A DNA stretch of 64,000 bases from Linnemannia hyalina (GCA_019671135.1 JAHRHY010000002.1:2294001-2358000), one strand, 5' to 3'; shown: positions 26,101-36,534, counted from the stretch's first letter. Numbers and translations are program-made. The notes: generated from the sequence alone by a model not told the origin.

Positions 26101-26879
26101 ATGAGACTGCCTACTCGCACGTTGAGGAGACCAAGGCCCCCCAGGCTGCCCGCACGATCAAGTGGATGAAGACTGAACCCCACTGGAAGCGTGAGGCCGG
26201 TATGCTCCAGCACCTCAAGTCTGACCGTTACATCTCTGAACTCTATACCTTGTACTCCCTGCCTACCTTCGCCGAATACCGCTACGTCTCGATCTTGGGC
26301 TCCTTCTCCCGCACCTTGGAGTCGTACATCCAGACCGAGACCTTGTCCTCCCAGCAGATCCGCCAGATGACCCTTTCCCTTTCTGATGCCCTCCGCTGGT
26401 GCCACGAGCACCACGTCGTCCACCTCAACGTCCGCCCTGCCTCGTTCTACCTCGAGGGTGCTCCCGGTGCTGATGCCAGGGACGGCAACGGTCAGTTGGT
26501 CTGGAAGCTCTGGAACTTTGGCCATGCCCGCTTCGTTGGCGAGACGGTCGATACTACCGTTACCACTGTCACCTACGCTGCCCCTGAGATCTTGAACGGA
26601 CGCAAGAAGACCGATGCTAACGTCTTGGCCTCGGTCTCCATGGATCGCTGGTCGCTCGGATTGATCCTCTACGAGTTGCACACCAAGAAGACCTACTTCT
26701 CGTCTTCCAACTTCGCCGAGTTCCAGTTGTCCAGCGAAGAGGGTACCGCCTTTGAGCCCGCCCTTGAGGCCATCCAGGAGAACGATGCCCGTAAGGCTAT
26801 CCGCGGTCTTTTGGAGACCGATCCCGAGAAGCGTTATACTCACGAGACCCTCCGTGAGGTTTACTTTGGCAAGCTGTAA
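20135..26879 (+). CDS. Receptor-like single-pass membrane protein with C-terminal pseudokinase, about 1,685 aa
   Basis: Exons: 20135..20228, 21641..22127, 22254..22473, 22623..26879. Residues 1-26 are a signal peptide ending TMAQ; the first intron (1,412 nt) splits this from the rest. An ectodomain with several Cys and Trp residues runs to about 345. A Gly/Ser stalk of GGGS-type repeats follows (about 348-443), then one strong membrane segment at about 505-527 (GVIGAIALICLIALLFVFA) followed by six arginines. The cytosolic side has GGPSGNNNYP-like repeats, four Gly-rich hydrophobic stretches (start near 626, 749, 857, 978) and repeats of TERTSTGEIRYI type (about 890-1360). The C-terminal 310 residues are kinase-like: beta3 Lys in TIKW (about 1447), alphaC Glu (about 1458), HLN in place of HRD (about 1534), NFG in place of DFG (about 1565), APE near 1589 and an alphaF Asp in MDRWSLG. 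Loss of both catalytic Asp residues marks a pseudokinase. Codons are strongly C-ending, suggesting high expression. Ligand and partners are unknown. Confidence 0.85.
22863..23149 (+). repeat. Gly/Ser-coding GGC/GGT tandem repeat (stalk)
   Basis: A run of GGT, GGC, AGC and GAT codons encodes about 95 Gly/Ser/Asp residues with GGGS and GGGDGGGS units. It lies between the ectodomain and the membrane segment, so it acts as a flexible stalk. Repeat length is likely to vary between strains. Confidence 0.85.
23811..23990 (+). repeat. GGPSGNNNYP-coding tandem repeats
   Basis: About six near-tandem units of roughly 30 nt each encode GGPSG(N/D)(N/S)NYP just inside the membrane segment; a related single unit occurs near 23577-23610. 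This is a Pro/Gly/Asn-rich flexible linker within the receptor-like gene. Confidence 0.75.
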
Positions 26880-27211
26880 AGCAAGCAATTGTAGTCGCTT
26901 CTGAGTTTTATCCCTTTTGTTTCGTTATTTACATTCGCCCATCCATTCCCCACACCAAAAAATAATCCTTAATCTTTCTATTACAAAAATACCAAAAACC
27001 CGATGGAGCACATAATGCTCTTTACGTGGTCCCTGGAGAAGAAGCACCCTGAAGAAGAAGACATTTTACACGCACATATAGTTATTATCTACATCGATTT
27101 TTACCAAAAATATATTTTTTCAACAACTGGATCCACTTTGTATCATTTGCCGCATGTCGTCTTTCTTTATTTTCGGAGAAAGGGAAGGATGTTGTGAAAA
27201 AGTAGAGTTGT
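26880..27211. other. Intergenic between convergent genes
   Basis: This holds the AT-rich 3' flanks of the receptor-like gene (plus) and the DMAC1-like gene (minus). No gene seen. Confidence 0.6.
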
Positions 27212-27542
27212 CTATTGTTCGCTTGCGGGTTGTTGAGGTGGGATGGGCATGGTCAGACGGTAGATCGCGGCGCCGATAAATGCTAACGAGTAAAATGTCA
27301 ATTGGCGCAAACGTTGGTTAAAAATGCAAATTGGTCACTAATTCAGAATATCAGCAATGCGTACCAGTTCCCATGGCACCGAGGCCGAGACGACGGGCGA
27401 CAAGGTTCTTGGGTAATTGCTGAGCTTGATAGAAGGAGTAGAGACCAAGACCGCCAAAGCCTGCACAGCCGACTAACTTGCAGGGCATACAATCTGCCGG
27501 CGGCGGCGGCGATGTTGATGATGAACGGGGTTGGTATGGCAT
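27212..27542 (-). CDS. DMAC1/DUF4536-like small membrane protein, 82 aa
   Basis: Two exons on the minus strand: 27365..27542 and 27212..27282, with an 82-nt intron between them. The join gives a protein with the pattern DCMPCKLVG, GGLGLYSFYQAQQ, then GAMGTAFIGAAIYRL and a short polar tail ending PASEQ. A CxxC followed by two Gly-rich hydrophobic helices and a terminal IYRL-type end is the signature of DUF4536, the family of human DMAC1 (TMEM261), which helps assemble the distal membrane arm of mitochondrial complex I. Length matches fungal members, which are under 100 residues. Mitochondrial location and the complex I role are inferred from the family. Single ORFs do not show this gene because the intron interrupts the second helix. 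It is divergent from XRCC4, whose start lies 510 bp away. Confidence 0.78.
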
Positions 27543-28051
27543 TGTCTGGAGGGGTATATCTTTTGATGGCTAGTGTTGGTTGTGTAGAAGTGGTAGAGGA
27601 ATTTATTTGAATCGCCTCCAGCTTGTGAAGTAATGAAACTGATCGTTCTTCTGAATGGGTGAACTGAAAAGCCGTATGTTGATCTTTGTACCTCGGCGGC
27701 CAGTTGCAGGGTGTCCTTTGCCATGGAGAATGAATGTGAACGAAGGAAAGGAAAAGTAGCAAACAAAACAGAACGGGAAGGGCCACAAAAGGTCATTTTC
27801 TTGAACACTTCCTGCCCCTGCGATCGAGCCTCGCTCTTTGAGTGACTGCTTTCAGAGAGGAGTAGAGTAGGTCTTCGACATGCTTTTGCCACCATTGGTA
27901 GCTCACACACTCCCTCTCCTTTTTCTTTTCACCCCCAACTAAGACGTGTCCTCGTTCATCGACACTCAGCTCCTGCCGCCTCCCAAAAAACAATCAACCG
28001 GACATCAACTTTCTTTACAAAAGCGCAACTCTTTCTCGATTCAATTGAACT
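27543..28051. promoter_or_regulatory. Divergent promoter region between the DMAC1-like gene and XRCC4
   Basis: About 510 bp separate the two start codons on opposite strands, so the promoters must share this interval. No strong TATA box is seen. ORFs on the minus strand here carry no domain. Confidence 0.5.
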
Positions 28052-30725
28052 ATGGGCGACCGTGAGGTGTCGCAGTTCCATATCCATGGCTTCACCACTT
28101 CCACCAGTGGCACAACTCCCCAACCAAACAACTCCAAATCCGACCACGCGATTCAAACGATATGGGAACCAGTTTCTCGAGGCGCGAGTGAGAAGCACTG
28201 CAAGATCGTCGTTATGGATTATACCTCTTACTGGGAGGGGATGCGTACGGTTTTTTTTTGTCGTGCCAGCTTTTGTTTGCGCGCTGTTGTTCTGGACTTG
28301 TGATGACACCTTCACGCGAACCCGCCACCACTCACTTCTCTTCTTTTTCTCTATTGTTTTTATGTCTAGTGATGAAGAAAGATTGGGAGGAGCAGCGACA
28401 GATTCGGTGTGAGGACATGGTCAACAGGAACTTGTACGAATCCTTGACAGGGGACGCGTTCAAGGGTGTCGCAAAAAATGAGGGTGACCGGTGGGACCTC
28501 TCTCTTAGTGTTCGGCCTTCCAAGAACTCTCTGGATGACTTGGAGGTACCTAATTGTCGCCTTTTTTATTTTGTATTTTTTTTGTGGCGAAAAACATCAG
28601 TTGAATGCAAAAGCGTGTCGAGACTGACCAAGGAGCTCTTTTTTTGTCACCATAAATAACAGCTGACATGGGCAGGATCAGTGACGAATAAGATCGGCGG
28701 AAAGGAGACAAAGCAAAAAGTAAGGAAAAGTTTACTAAACGTGAATCCGGACTGTATTTACTATTATTAATTACTTACATTACAAAGGTTTGTAATATAT
28801 TCTGATAGACAATCTTGGGAACTATGATTTTGGTGAAGGTCCCTGCAGAGGAATCCAAAACTATCTTGCGCCATTGGATTCGTACCACCATCGACGAGCG
28901 CCAAAAAATCAAGGTACCGCACCGCTTCTTCTGACCATTTGTTGGCAAATGCGTTAGTCAGCTTCTTGTACGCGACAAACTCATACTGAAAACTGTAAAT
29001 TTTGCGTTGTCGTTAGGTTTTGAGCGAGAGTCTCAAGGAAACGGTGTCTAGCTTGGACAGACAATACAGCGAATGCAAGGAACTCTTGGAGGATTTCAAA
29101 GAAAGCAAATTGCGCGCTCAGGACGATATGCTTGAGAAGGTAATCGCTGCACTTTGTCATCCATACGATGCTGTTGTCTATTTGAGACGGAAAACCTCGA
29201 GAGATTAACTATTGAACTTTTTGTTGATGAATGGAAATAGTTCCGGTTGCTGATCAACACAAAGAAGGAGAAAATCGGTCAATTGGTCAAGGCAAACACA
29301 AAACTCGAGGACAAGGTGGAGAAATTGCAGACTGGTAAGAGCACATGAAAGTCACTGTTGTTCAGCATATTTGTCAAGGTGCGGAGCAAATTCATTTTGT
29401 ACGCTTTCTGACTATGCTTTGCATCTTTGTTATCACGTATGTAGCACTGCGGGAAGAGCGTCGACAGAAGGCCATTCTGGAGGGTAAAGATATTCCTAAG
29501 GACGAAATTGATCTTGTGGACATCAAGGAGAAGGACGATTCGGATCAGGAGGATTTGACTGCGGCTCAGAATGGCACTAGTCGTGGAAAAGGACGCGGTA
29601 GGGGACGAGGGAGAGGACGCGGCCGTGGCCGGGGAAGAGGTGCAGAAGTTGTTGAAGAAGACTCTGACGATGGAACTCCAGAGCCCAAGAAATCGACCGT
29701 CAGACCTCGGCGAGCTGTACCAAAGAAGGAGCATGATACCAAGACTCAATTTGAAGATGCCGTGGAGCCAGGGCTTGAAGAGCATGAACTGCTGCCCCAC
29801 CCTCAAGATGGATATGGCTGGGATGAAAGTGGGGCTGATGCTCAGGACAATGGTGATCAGGAGGAGGAATCGCTTGTTCGACGAAGAACTCGACACGCTC
29901 AGTCTGATTCTGGTGCAAGCTCATCCAAGGATCATAATGGTGGCGCTCAAGATATCATGAACCGCGTCACCAAAGCCGCCAACCTTGGTAAGAATATATG
30001 CTCAGATATTAATTGCGACGGGATCATCGCTCCGCATGGCATTACTAACTATGTTTGTTTACAATATACAGGATCTACAAAAGGTCCCAGTCCTTCCGAG
30101 AGTGCGTCTTCGTCAAGAGCATCATCTCCAGTACCACTATATTCCAAGACACATGTCATCAAGCGGGAAGAGTCTGACTCAGCGAAAAAACTCCTTCTAG
30201 CAAACCATCAGAACAAGAATGGTAGCAACGGCAACTGTGACGATGACGACGATGTGGCGATGAAGATTGAACCAAAGGAGCCGATTCGTGGTCGGATTGT
30301 TGCAGCGGTCAGGAAGAGACATCGGGAAGGGAGCAATGACAGCGGCAGAAGCCACACCAGCACGAGTGACACTAGTATGCGAAAGAGCCCTACTGAGACC
30401 AACTCCCGTCGCGTTATCGGAATGTAAGTGCCTCAACATATTCCGTTTTGCAGGTGGTAAATGGTATGTTAGTCAATATGAATCTAATAACATCCTACGA
30501 TTTTGTAATTGCGACTTTGATACAAATAGACGCAAGTCAGGTACGAGCAAGACGCCGGCGGTGAAGCACACGTTCGATGCGACACCAGGTCCGTCTTTGC
30601 GATCTGAGTCTTCAACTGAGGGTCAAGGATCGAGTAGAGATCCCAAGCGCCTGAGACTGTCGCGACTTAAAGATTCGGATGCGACGCCCTTATCGGTCGA
30701 GGAGCTGTTCAAGGGCATGGAGTGA
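28052..30725 (+). CDS. XRCC4: XRCC4-family non-homologous end-joining protein, about 612 aa
   Basis: Nine exons: 28052..28244, 28370..28545, 28663..28719, 28809..28913, 29017..29139, 29241..29334, 29445..29987, 30072..30423, 30530..30725. Residues 1-177 form the globular head. A long parallel coiled coil follows (about 178-265), carrying the conserved block FRLLINTKKEKIGQL, equivalent to the FVLVLNEKK region of animal XRCC4 next to the DNA ligase IV binding site. Residues about 295-315 form an SRGK(GR)n tract, and the rest is disordered and charged, with a short conserved end VEELFKGME. XRCC4 dimers hold ligase IV at DNA ends in the nucleus. The protein is almost twice the animal length because of the RG tract and tail. 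The intron 29988..30071 is 84 nt, stop-free and in frame. The head is too divergent to confirm by eye alone. Confidence 0.82.
29579..29641 (+). repeat. Arg-Gly dipeptide tract in XRCC4
   Basis: Nine arginines alternate with glycine over 21 codons, encoded by varied codons (CGC, AGG, CGA, AGA, CGT, CGG). This points to selection on the protein rather than recent DNA slippage. RG tracts commonly bind nucleic acid and are arginine-methylated. Confidence 0.85.
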
Positions 30726-31474
30726 AGTATATAAGTATAGAAGGAGGCTGTCTTCTACAATGGGTCTCACGCGTTGCGCAACGATAACAAAGGGTGCCTA
30801 TGGTTGCTGTTTTGCGTGAAAGGCTTCTTTTCTTTCCAGTTCTAGTTGAGTTAACAAGGACGACATAGGCTGATCTGATGGTCATGCGATTCGACTTGGC
30901 ATCAGTCCTGTTGCGCGTTTCTTATCTCTCGTTTCTTTCCACTCTTTTCTTTTCGTTCTTTCTTCTTTTCATACTCGCCGCCCTTCCCATCGCTATGTAT
31001 TACTTTCTTCTACACACTTTGTTCCAACACGCCTTAATTATTGCCCATGAAACCAACCCCTCCAAGAAGATCGAAAGTAATTAAAATACAAAGGAGCTCT
31101 GGTCATCCTAGTTCACGCGCGTGAATGCACATGTAATTTTGGTTACTCGCCAGCATGTTCTTGTGGCACTTTCGCATGCTTCCCTCCTTGTCTGTTGCCA
31201 CCCTTTTATAGTTCCCTGTTGTTGCTCTGGCGTCGTTTCAACTGTGCCTCTTTTCGTACAGTTGCTCGTTGACGTTGGCAACACAGTGCTGGTTATGCGT
31301 AGGAAAGGAAAGGGTAAGAGGAAAGAAAGGAAAGGGGAACAATAGGAAATCGGGGGAAGAGGTTGCTAAGGCATTGTACTTGTGTGATGTGTATCTTGCC
31401 AACCTTTGCAAGAGGGTCATGAATGATGAAACGACCAATATCCATAAAAGTGAGAAAAACGGACACCTAAGATT

Positions 31475-31550
31475 GGTTCCATCCTAAGTTGAAGACAGCA
31501 TTTACTGCGACCTTGGTAAAGTAAATCTGTCTTCGACTTAGGATGGAACC
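31475..31550. repeat. 76-nt near-perfect inverted repeat (hairpin)
   Basis: Arms 31475-31498 (GGTTCCATCCTAAGTTGAAG...) and 31527-31550 pair over 24 positions with one T/G pair, which is a wobble in RNA. After a single-base bulge they continue with ATTTACT (31500-31506) pairing AGTAAAT (31520-31526). The loop is 13 nt. It lies in intergenic DNA. It could be a small MITE remnant, a hairpin RNA precursor or a terminator-like element; no transposase or target-site duplication was recognised. Confidence 0.8.
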
Positions 31551-33198
31551 GAGCCTAGCTCGACTCCATCCCTGCTTCAATGCAAAAGCGTTTTTCTCTT
31601 GCCTTTTTAAGACAAGAGACGCTTTGCTTCTCAGTCTGGGCTGGCGTCAAACTGATGGGACCTCCCCCTCTTTCCTTTTATGAGTTGCGCGATGCCGATA
31701 TCATCTGGTCATATGCATATGAAGAATGTTCAAAGAAATCAAATCGAAAAGGTTTCCAACCCTCGTAATATGAAACGCATGGAAGCGAGCCTAGCACCTT
31801 CCCTGAAAGGAAAAATACGCATGCGATGGGAGTAGTTGCGCCTCTTGACTCATGCGGTTCTGCCATTTGCGTTCTCTTTGGCTTTTCCGATATATTTTTT
31901 CTGAATCCACACATGACTAGAGCAAAACGAACAGAGTTCGATCTATCGCTTACCTGTGATTTTGTGCTCGGTTGTTGGCTTTGAAGCAATAGAACAGATC
32001 TGTGGCTGCAATATTCATTTGGTCACTTTTGTTTGGTTCTATTTTCTTGAGGGTGGTCTTGACAATTGGGACATTGAACATAGACAAAAGGTTGCGAAAC
32101 AATGCCTACCGTTAAAGAAGGAGACCATCGGTTGACCTTTTAGAAAAATAATAGGACGACAAGAGAAAAGGTTTCTCTGCCTTCTCAGAAAACAATATAC
32201 TAATTTCTATGAGTGGCTCGATACCACGATCGAGTCCTAACTAACCACAACTCCTCGCCCTTATTCACTCCACATCATATCCTTGTTTGGGTTAGTAAGC
32301 GCGTTCCGTATGTCACAAGCATTGTCAAGGATGGAAACCATAGCAATGACAAGAGCCTACTTGAGCGAAGAACACTTTGGGTGTACACTTCCCCAGTGTC
32401 CATGTTGTTTCTTTGAAACGTATTACGTATGGCTTGTTTCCTGTCGCGCCGCCACTTTTTTTATTTCTACTTTCGTGCTTCAAAGAGAAGGCCAGGAAAA
32501 ATAATGGCGCTAAGTAAAATAAACCACAGGTAAAGCACGGAGTAGTGGGCAAGGTGTGTTGGAAAATATATCGAGGAGGTGATCAAGCGAGACTTTGCAT
32601 TATTTCATTCGTCTCTCTCTTAGCCACCCAGTTACACACTTTTCGAAAGAAAAGAGCTGCCTTCAAGCCACTTCCTCATTTCGTGTGACCAGACCGTCAG
32701 CGTGAAGAGGGCAACCACATCCGAGGCAGGGAGTATTTCTTCCCGCTTGGAAGTGGTAGTAGCAAAGTGAGCGAAGGGAAATGAAACGACAAAGGAGTGA
32801 TGCGACATGCATGCTAGCTAACCTTGTTAATGTCTGTCGTTTGAATACCACCGATTTTTTTCTTTTGGCTTTATGCACGTCCACCACCTTCCGGTTGCAC
32901 CACAGCATGGTTTTGGTTTGATTTCTTTTTTCGGGGGGCGGGTGAAACTCATGGGCTAAGTGAAAAAAAGCAGAAAAGGGGTTTGTCGTTGGTGTTTGCC
33001 TTCCTCTTTCTCGGTGCACCCTCACTACCATACCACACTACGCGACACACCTACAGCCCGCCTCGCTGTTCCTGCCATGATCAATCGCTATATATGGTCA
33101 TATAGCCAAGAGTGCAACCCCATTCATTGCTTCTCTGGTTCTCTAGTCCCAGTCTTTCAACCTCCACGACAACCCGTGTCACCGCTTTTACTTTGCAC

Positions 33199-33204
33199 TA
33201 TAAG
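33199..33204 (+). promoter_or_regulatory. TATA box of secreted-peptide gene A
   Basis: TATAAG lies 114 bp before the start at 33313. Genes B, C, D and F of the cluster have TATA boxes 110-195 bp before their starts. Confidence 0.5.
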
Positions 33205-33312
33205 AATGCACTTCATCTTTCCTTTTTTTTTCCTTCATCAAACGGAGTCTTCAATTAATCCCACCTCAGCCAACACAAGTACCACTCCCTCTTTCCGTTT
33301 ACCCCCACGAAA

Positions 33313-34362
33313 ATGAAGTTCGACAATATTTCATTTCTGTTTTGGTCCGTCATCTTGCTTAAGATCGCCACTGCTGGCACCAACTCGAACGTCCTGATCT
33401 CTGCAGCCCCAGCTGTAGCTCTCTCTTCTGGATCAGATGCTCCCACTCCCACCGTCCACACCGCCATCCTCGCTGATAGACCTGGCTCCTACTCCACTCA
33501 AGTCGACCATCCAGTCGTCACCCAGGTCATTCACAGGCGTCAGGGCGAGGAGGATGATGACGACTTTCGCCACCAGCTCGACCATGTCATGGAATGCTAT
33601 GTCCGCACTCAAGTCGTCAAGATCTGCAACCGTGCCAAGACTGGTGTAGAATCCGTTGATGAAGGTAAGGATTCCGAGACTGAAGGCGACGTCGAGTCCT
33701 CCAAGCGTCGAATGCAGGTTTATGGAAAGATTCAATACGTCAAACCTGCCGACATCAGGATGCGCGATTACCCCTCCACCTCCACCACCATCGCTTCTGA
33801 GGAGGAGTCCGAGGAGGGTGTTGCCCTGTCCAAGCGCCGAATGGGGAAATCTGGGCAGATCCAAACCGTCCACCCTGACGACTACATGAAGCGCGATCTT
33901 CCTTCCTCTACCACCACGCCTAAGGACGAGCAAGAGGACAAGTCAGAATCTGTGTCCGAGTCTGCGGATGAGTCTGTGGGTAAGGTTGATTTGTCCAAGC
34001 GTAGAGAGATGCCTAATTCCTGGGTTCGCTGGATGAGCCCCAGTAACCTCAACCAGCGCGATCTCCCATCCACTGCCTCCACACTTGAATACGAGTCCAC
34101 GTCCGAGTCCAAGTCTGAGAATGGTGGCTATTTGTCCAAGCGTCGAATGAGAGCCAATGGGACGATTAGATATGTCAACCCTGGCCACTACAAGCGCGAG
34201 AACGTCCCCTCTGCCGCACACACCAATACTACTATTACCGCCGAGGAGAGGTTAAAGCCCATGGTCGAAGAAGCGAAAGCGGAGGAAGAAAGTGTCAAAC
34301 TATCTAAGCGTCGGTTGATCAAATCGATTCTCAGTACCCCAATCATTGGAACCATCCGCTAG
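33313..34362 (+). CDS. Secreted Kex2-processed repeat precursor, gene A (349 aa)
   Basis: Intronless. A hydrophobic N-terminus ends in ISAAPA, a probable signal peptide. The pro-region carries HPVVTQVIHRR and a Cys-containing acidic segment. From about residue 125 there are five modules: (S/L)SKR(R), then a core, then DLPS-type spacers rich in Ser, Thr and Glu. Cores include RMQVYGKIQYVKPADI, RMGKSGQIQTVHPDDYM, REMPNSWVRWMSPSNLNQ, RMRANGTIRYVNPGHY and a C-terminal RLIKSILSTPIIGTIR. KR before a core and KR after it would release peptides of 16-17 residues after Kex2 and Kex1-type trimming; some modules lack a clean downstream KR. The family is not one I recognise. Peptide-precursor function is inferred from architecture. 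Pheromone, RiPP precursor or effector are all possible. Confidence 0.82.
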   Translation: MKFDNISFLFWSVILLKIATAGTNSNVLISAAPAVALSSGSDAPTPTVHTAILADRPGSYSTQVDHPVVTQVIHRRQGEEDDDDFRHQLDHVMECYVRTQVVKICNRAKTGVESVDEGKDSETEGDVESSKRRMQVYGKIQYVKPADIRMRDYPSTSTTIASEEESEEGVALSKRRMGKSGQIQTVHPDDYMKRDLPSSTTTPKDEQEDKSESVSESADESVGKVDLSKRREMPNSWVRWMSPSNLNQRDLPSTASTLEYESTSESKSENGGYLSKRRMRANGTIRYVNPGHYKRENVPSAAHTNTTITAEERLKPMVEEAKAEEESVKLSKRRLIKSILSTPIIGTIR

Positions 34363-35858
34363 GAACAAGTGAGCAAATAACTAGCCTTGTGACTCTTGGT
34401 TGAAATAGACGCAGTTACATCTACTTACTCCCATCTCTTGCCCATGCCCATTTTCTTTCTTCCTCCTCTTCCCCATTCCCTCTCTCCTTCTACACTCCTC
34501 TTCTTCTCCATTGTCCGTTATTTTTTTGATGACATGGATTCCAACGCCCTGGAATCCGAACATGGAGTACAAGCCATGACTCTATGTTGTTTGCAAAAGT
34601 AAAATAAAATTTCATTCAATCTTCTGTAAACCATTTCCCCCCTTGCATTCCTCGGCTTCCCTCTCGGTAGCATAACCTTGTCCATGTTTTCCCTACTCCC
34701 AGCAATCCATACTTATCTCTCTCCAAGTGTGTGGCGGGATAGCGAATGTCACCCCACTTGTTCTTGTGTGCCTTTTCTAGCGTTCCTTGAAGAGCTTTCT
34801 AGACATGTGTGAAAAATGCATCGCGTCGCTTACATGGGGCTCAGCTACAGACAGCTTCTTGACTGGACTGAAAACAGGCACATCCGTGGCTCTATGTTGT
34901 TCATGCGTGATTCGTTCCCCTAATGTTCCACCCATGACGGGGAACTTATTTTTATTTTTTCGCTCACAACAACTTTACAAGCTTGTATCAAGGAAGATAG
35001 ACATGACTACGCGGCATGCAGCACGATCGTGGAAGTCTTTGTCTCCTGCTCGCCTTGTCTTTTGTCACAGTGCCGTAGCACCTTCCACTTTCAAAGAAAA
35101 CATGGTGGTCAGGCGCGCAATATTCCGACATCCTCCTCCATTTTTACCGTAGCAAAAAGAAGTAATAACAAAAGAGGCGGGGGGCTGAACCGTACTATAG
35201 CCAAATGCGTGATAACAGGCTTTCTTATTGTTTTGGTCTCATTGCTTTGGAGGGTATTAATATGCCCCCTTGTTCATGCGTCTATTGTCTGCTTGTTTAT
35301 CCTTGTTTGCCAATACCTGTTCAAAGACGGGAAAAATCATTGCGAGCTGTGGAACCGTCTCATGTCTGCCTTCCCCACTGTCCTTTTTTGTAGTATACTG
35401 CCCAATAACTACGTTTCTCAACTGCTCATGAATTCGGCCAGTACCAGAAACACACGTCACCCACAGCAGCTCATACTCTTCGCTCCCAATGCTCTCCTAG
35501 TAGCCTGTATCTTTCATCAACTGATCTCTCCATTGCCATTGTCTTCTATCCTTATTGTCCAACATGTGCCTATTGTCTCTTCACGAAAGAACATGACGGC
35601 AGAGGCCAGTGAGAGTAACGAAATCGGAAGTGCAGAAGGTAATGAAGACAAGTAGGAGGGTATAGGAGAAAATAGATCACAATAGGCGTGAGGCGAGAAT
35701 GCCGACTTGAACAATGCAATCTGTTTTTTCCGTCTCTTGATACAGATCCTGTCAGATGTTGGCCACCACGCGCCTTTATTCCCGCTACCCTCTATGCTCA
35801 AACATCGTTGACGAAATTGCTTTTCTATTGTCTCCACCGTAGCGCAAGTTGCGCCCAT

Positions 35859-35871
35859 TATTGTTTTCTAC
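35859..35871 (+). promoter_or_regulatory. 13-bp element TATTGTTTTCTAC upstream of gene B
   Basis: The same 13 bases occur upstream of gene F (43806-43818). Both copies lie about 36-45 bp before the TATA box of their gene. The ATTGTT core resembles an HMG-box binding site (the SOX/Rox1 class); the factor is inferred only. Confidence 0.5.
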
Positions 35872-35903
35872 GGACAGACAGCCACCACCGATGCCCATCA
35901 AGG

Positions 35904-35910
35904 TATAAAA
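35904..35910 (+). promoter_or_regulatory. TATA box of gene B
   Basis: TATAAAA lies about 150 bp before the start at 36055. Confidence 0.6.
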
Positions 35911-36054
35911 GACATCCCATGGTCCCCCATGCTGTAGCTTCTCATCAACCAATCCATTCATCGATAGCTCTACACAGAACAATAACACAAAAAATAGCAC
36001 TAACAAACTCCTCCGCTTACACCTTTTCAAGATAAGCACAAAAAACACATCAGC

Positions 36055-36534
36055 ATGAATTCAAACAAGGTCTACCGCCTGCCATGGTCCGTCCTCCTTG
36101 TGGTCCTGCTGGCCACTGTCGGCGCCTTCTCCATCGGTTTGACTTCAGCAGCCCCAGTCTCATCAGCCTTGGATCAATCCCCCATTGAGCGCACTCTTGA
36201 GTCGATCGAACGCATTCCCACTTCCAAGCCCGAGTCGATGGAGGAGAGTGTTGAGCTGACCAAGCGCCGAATGATCAATTCTAACATTTATCGGTGGATT
36301 ATGCTTACAAGAACTAAGAAGCGCGATCTCTCCTCTACCACCACCACTCCTGAAGAAGAGTTCGAGCCCGAGTCCGAAGATGGTGTTGATTTGTTCAAGC
36401 GCGACCTGTCTTCCACAGCCCCTGAGGAGGAGTCCGAGGAGTACGAGGAGTCCGACGATTATGTTGCTCTGTCCAAGCGCCGTATGATGATCGACAGACC
36501 CTATGGCTGGACGCTCGAGGCCGAGTATGATTAG
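36055..36534 (+). CDS. Secreted Kex2-processed repeat precursor, gene B (159 aa)
   Basis: Intronless. The signal peptide ends TSAAPV. The first module is LTKRR followed by MINSNIYRWIMLTRT and KKR; the acidic spacer follows. A second site reads DLFKRDLSS: the upstream site is fused directly to the downstream spacer, so its core is missing. The last module is LSKRR followed by MMIDRPYGWTLEAEYD at the C-terminus. From base 36397 through 37002 (tail of the gene plus about 470 bp of 3' flank) the sequence is nearly identical to 44799..45404 at the end of gene F. Function as a peptide precursor is inferred from the shared architecture. Confidence 0.78.
   Translation: MNSNKVYRLPWSVLLVVLLATVGAFSIGLTSAAPVSSALDQSPIERTLESIERIPTSKPESMEESVELTKRRMINSNIYRWIMLTRTKKRDLSSTTTTPEEEFEPESEDGVDLFKRDLSSTAPEEESEEYEESDDYVALSKRRMMIDRPYGWTLEAEYD

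Larger units (their letters stand above)
30726..33312. other. Intergenic about 2.6 kb with one strong inverted repeat
   Basis: No gene supported. Apart from the hairpin at 31475-31550 there is a short AT-rich inverted repeat (GCTATAT...ATATAGC, 33087-33106) and a TATA box for the secreted-peptide gene at 33313. Several 60-130 residue ORFs have no domain. Confidence 0.55.
34363..36054. other. Intergenic between genes A and B
   Basis: No gene supported. It carries several CTATTGT elements (35282-35288, 35570-35576, 35825-35831), the 13-mer TATTGTTTTCTAC at 35859-35871 and the gene B TATA box. The 208-residue frame ending near 35655 has no domain. Confidence 0.5.

Noticed and set aside
25155..26888. 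577-residue open frame on the minus strand
   Set aside because: Same cause: antisense to the repeat and pseudokinase region, with no recognisable motif.
35029..35655. 208-residue frame between genes A and B
   Set aside because: No signal peptide, no module, no domain; hydrophobic because of T-rich DNA. Could be noise.
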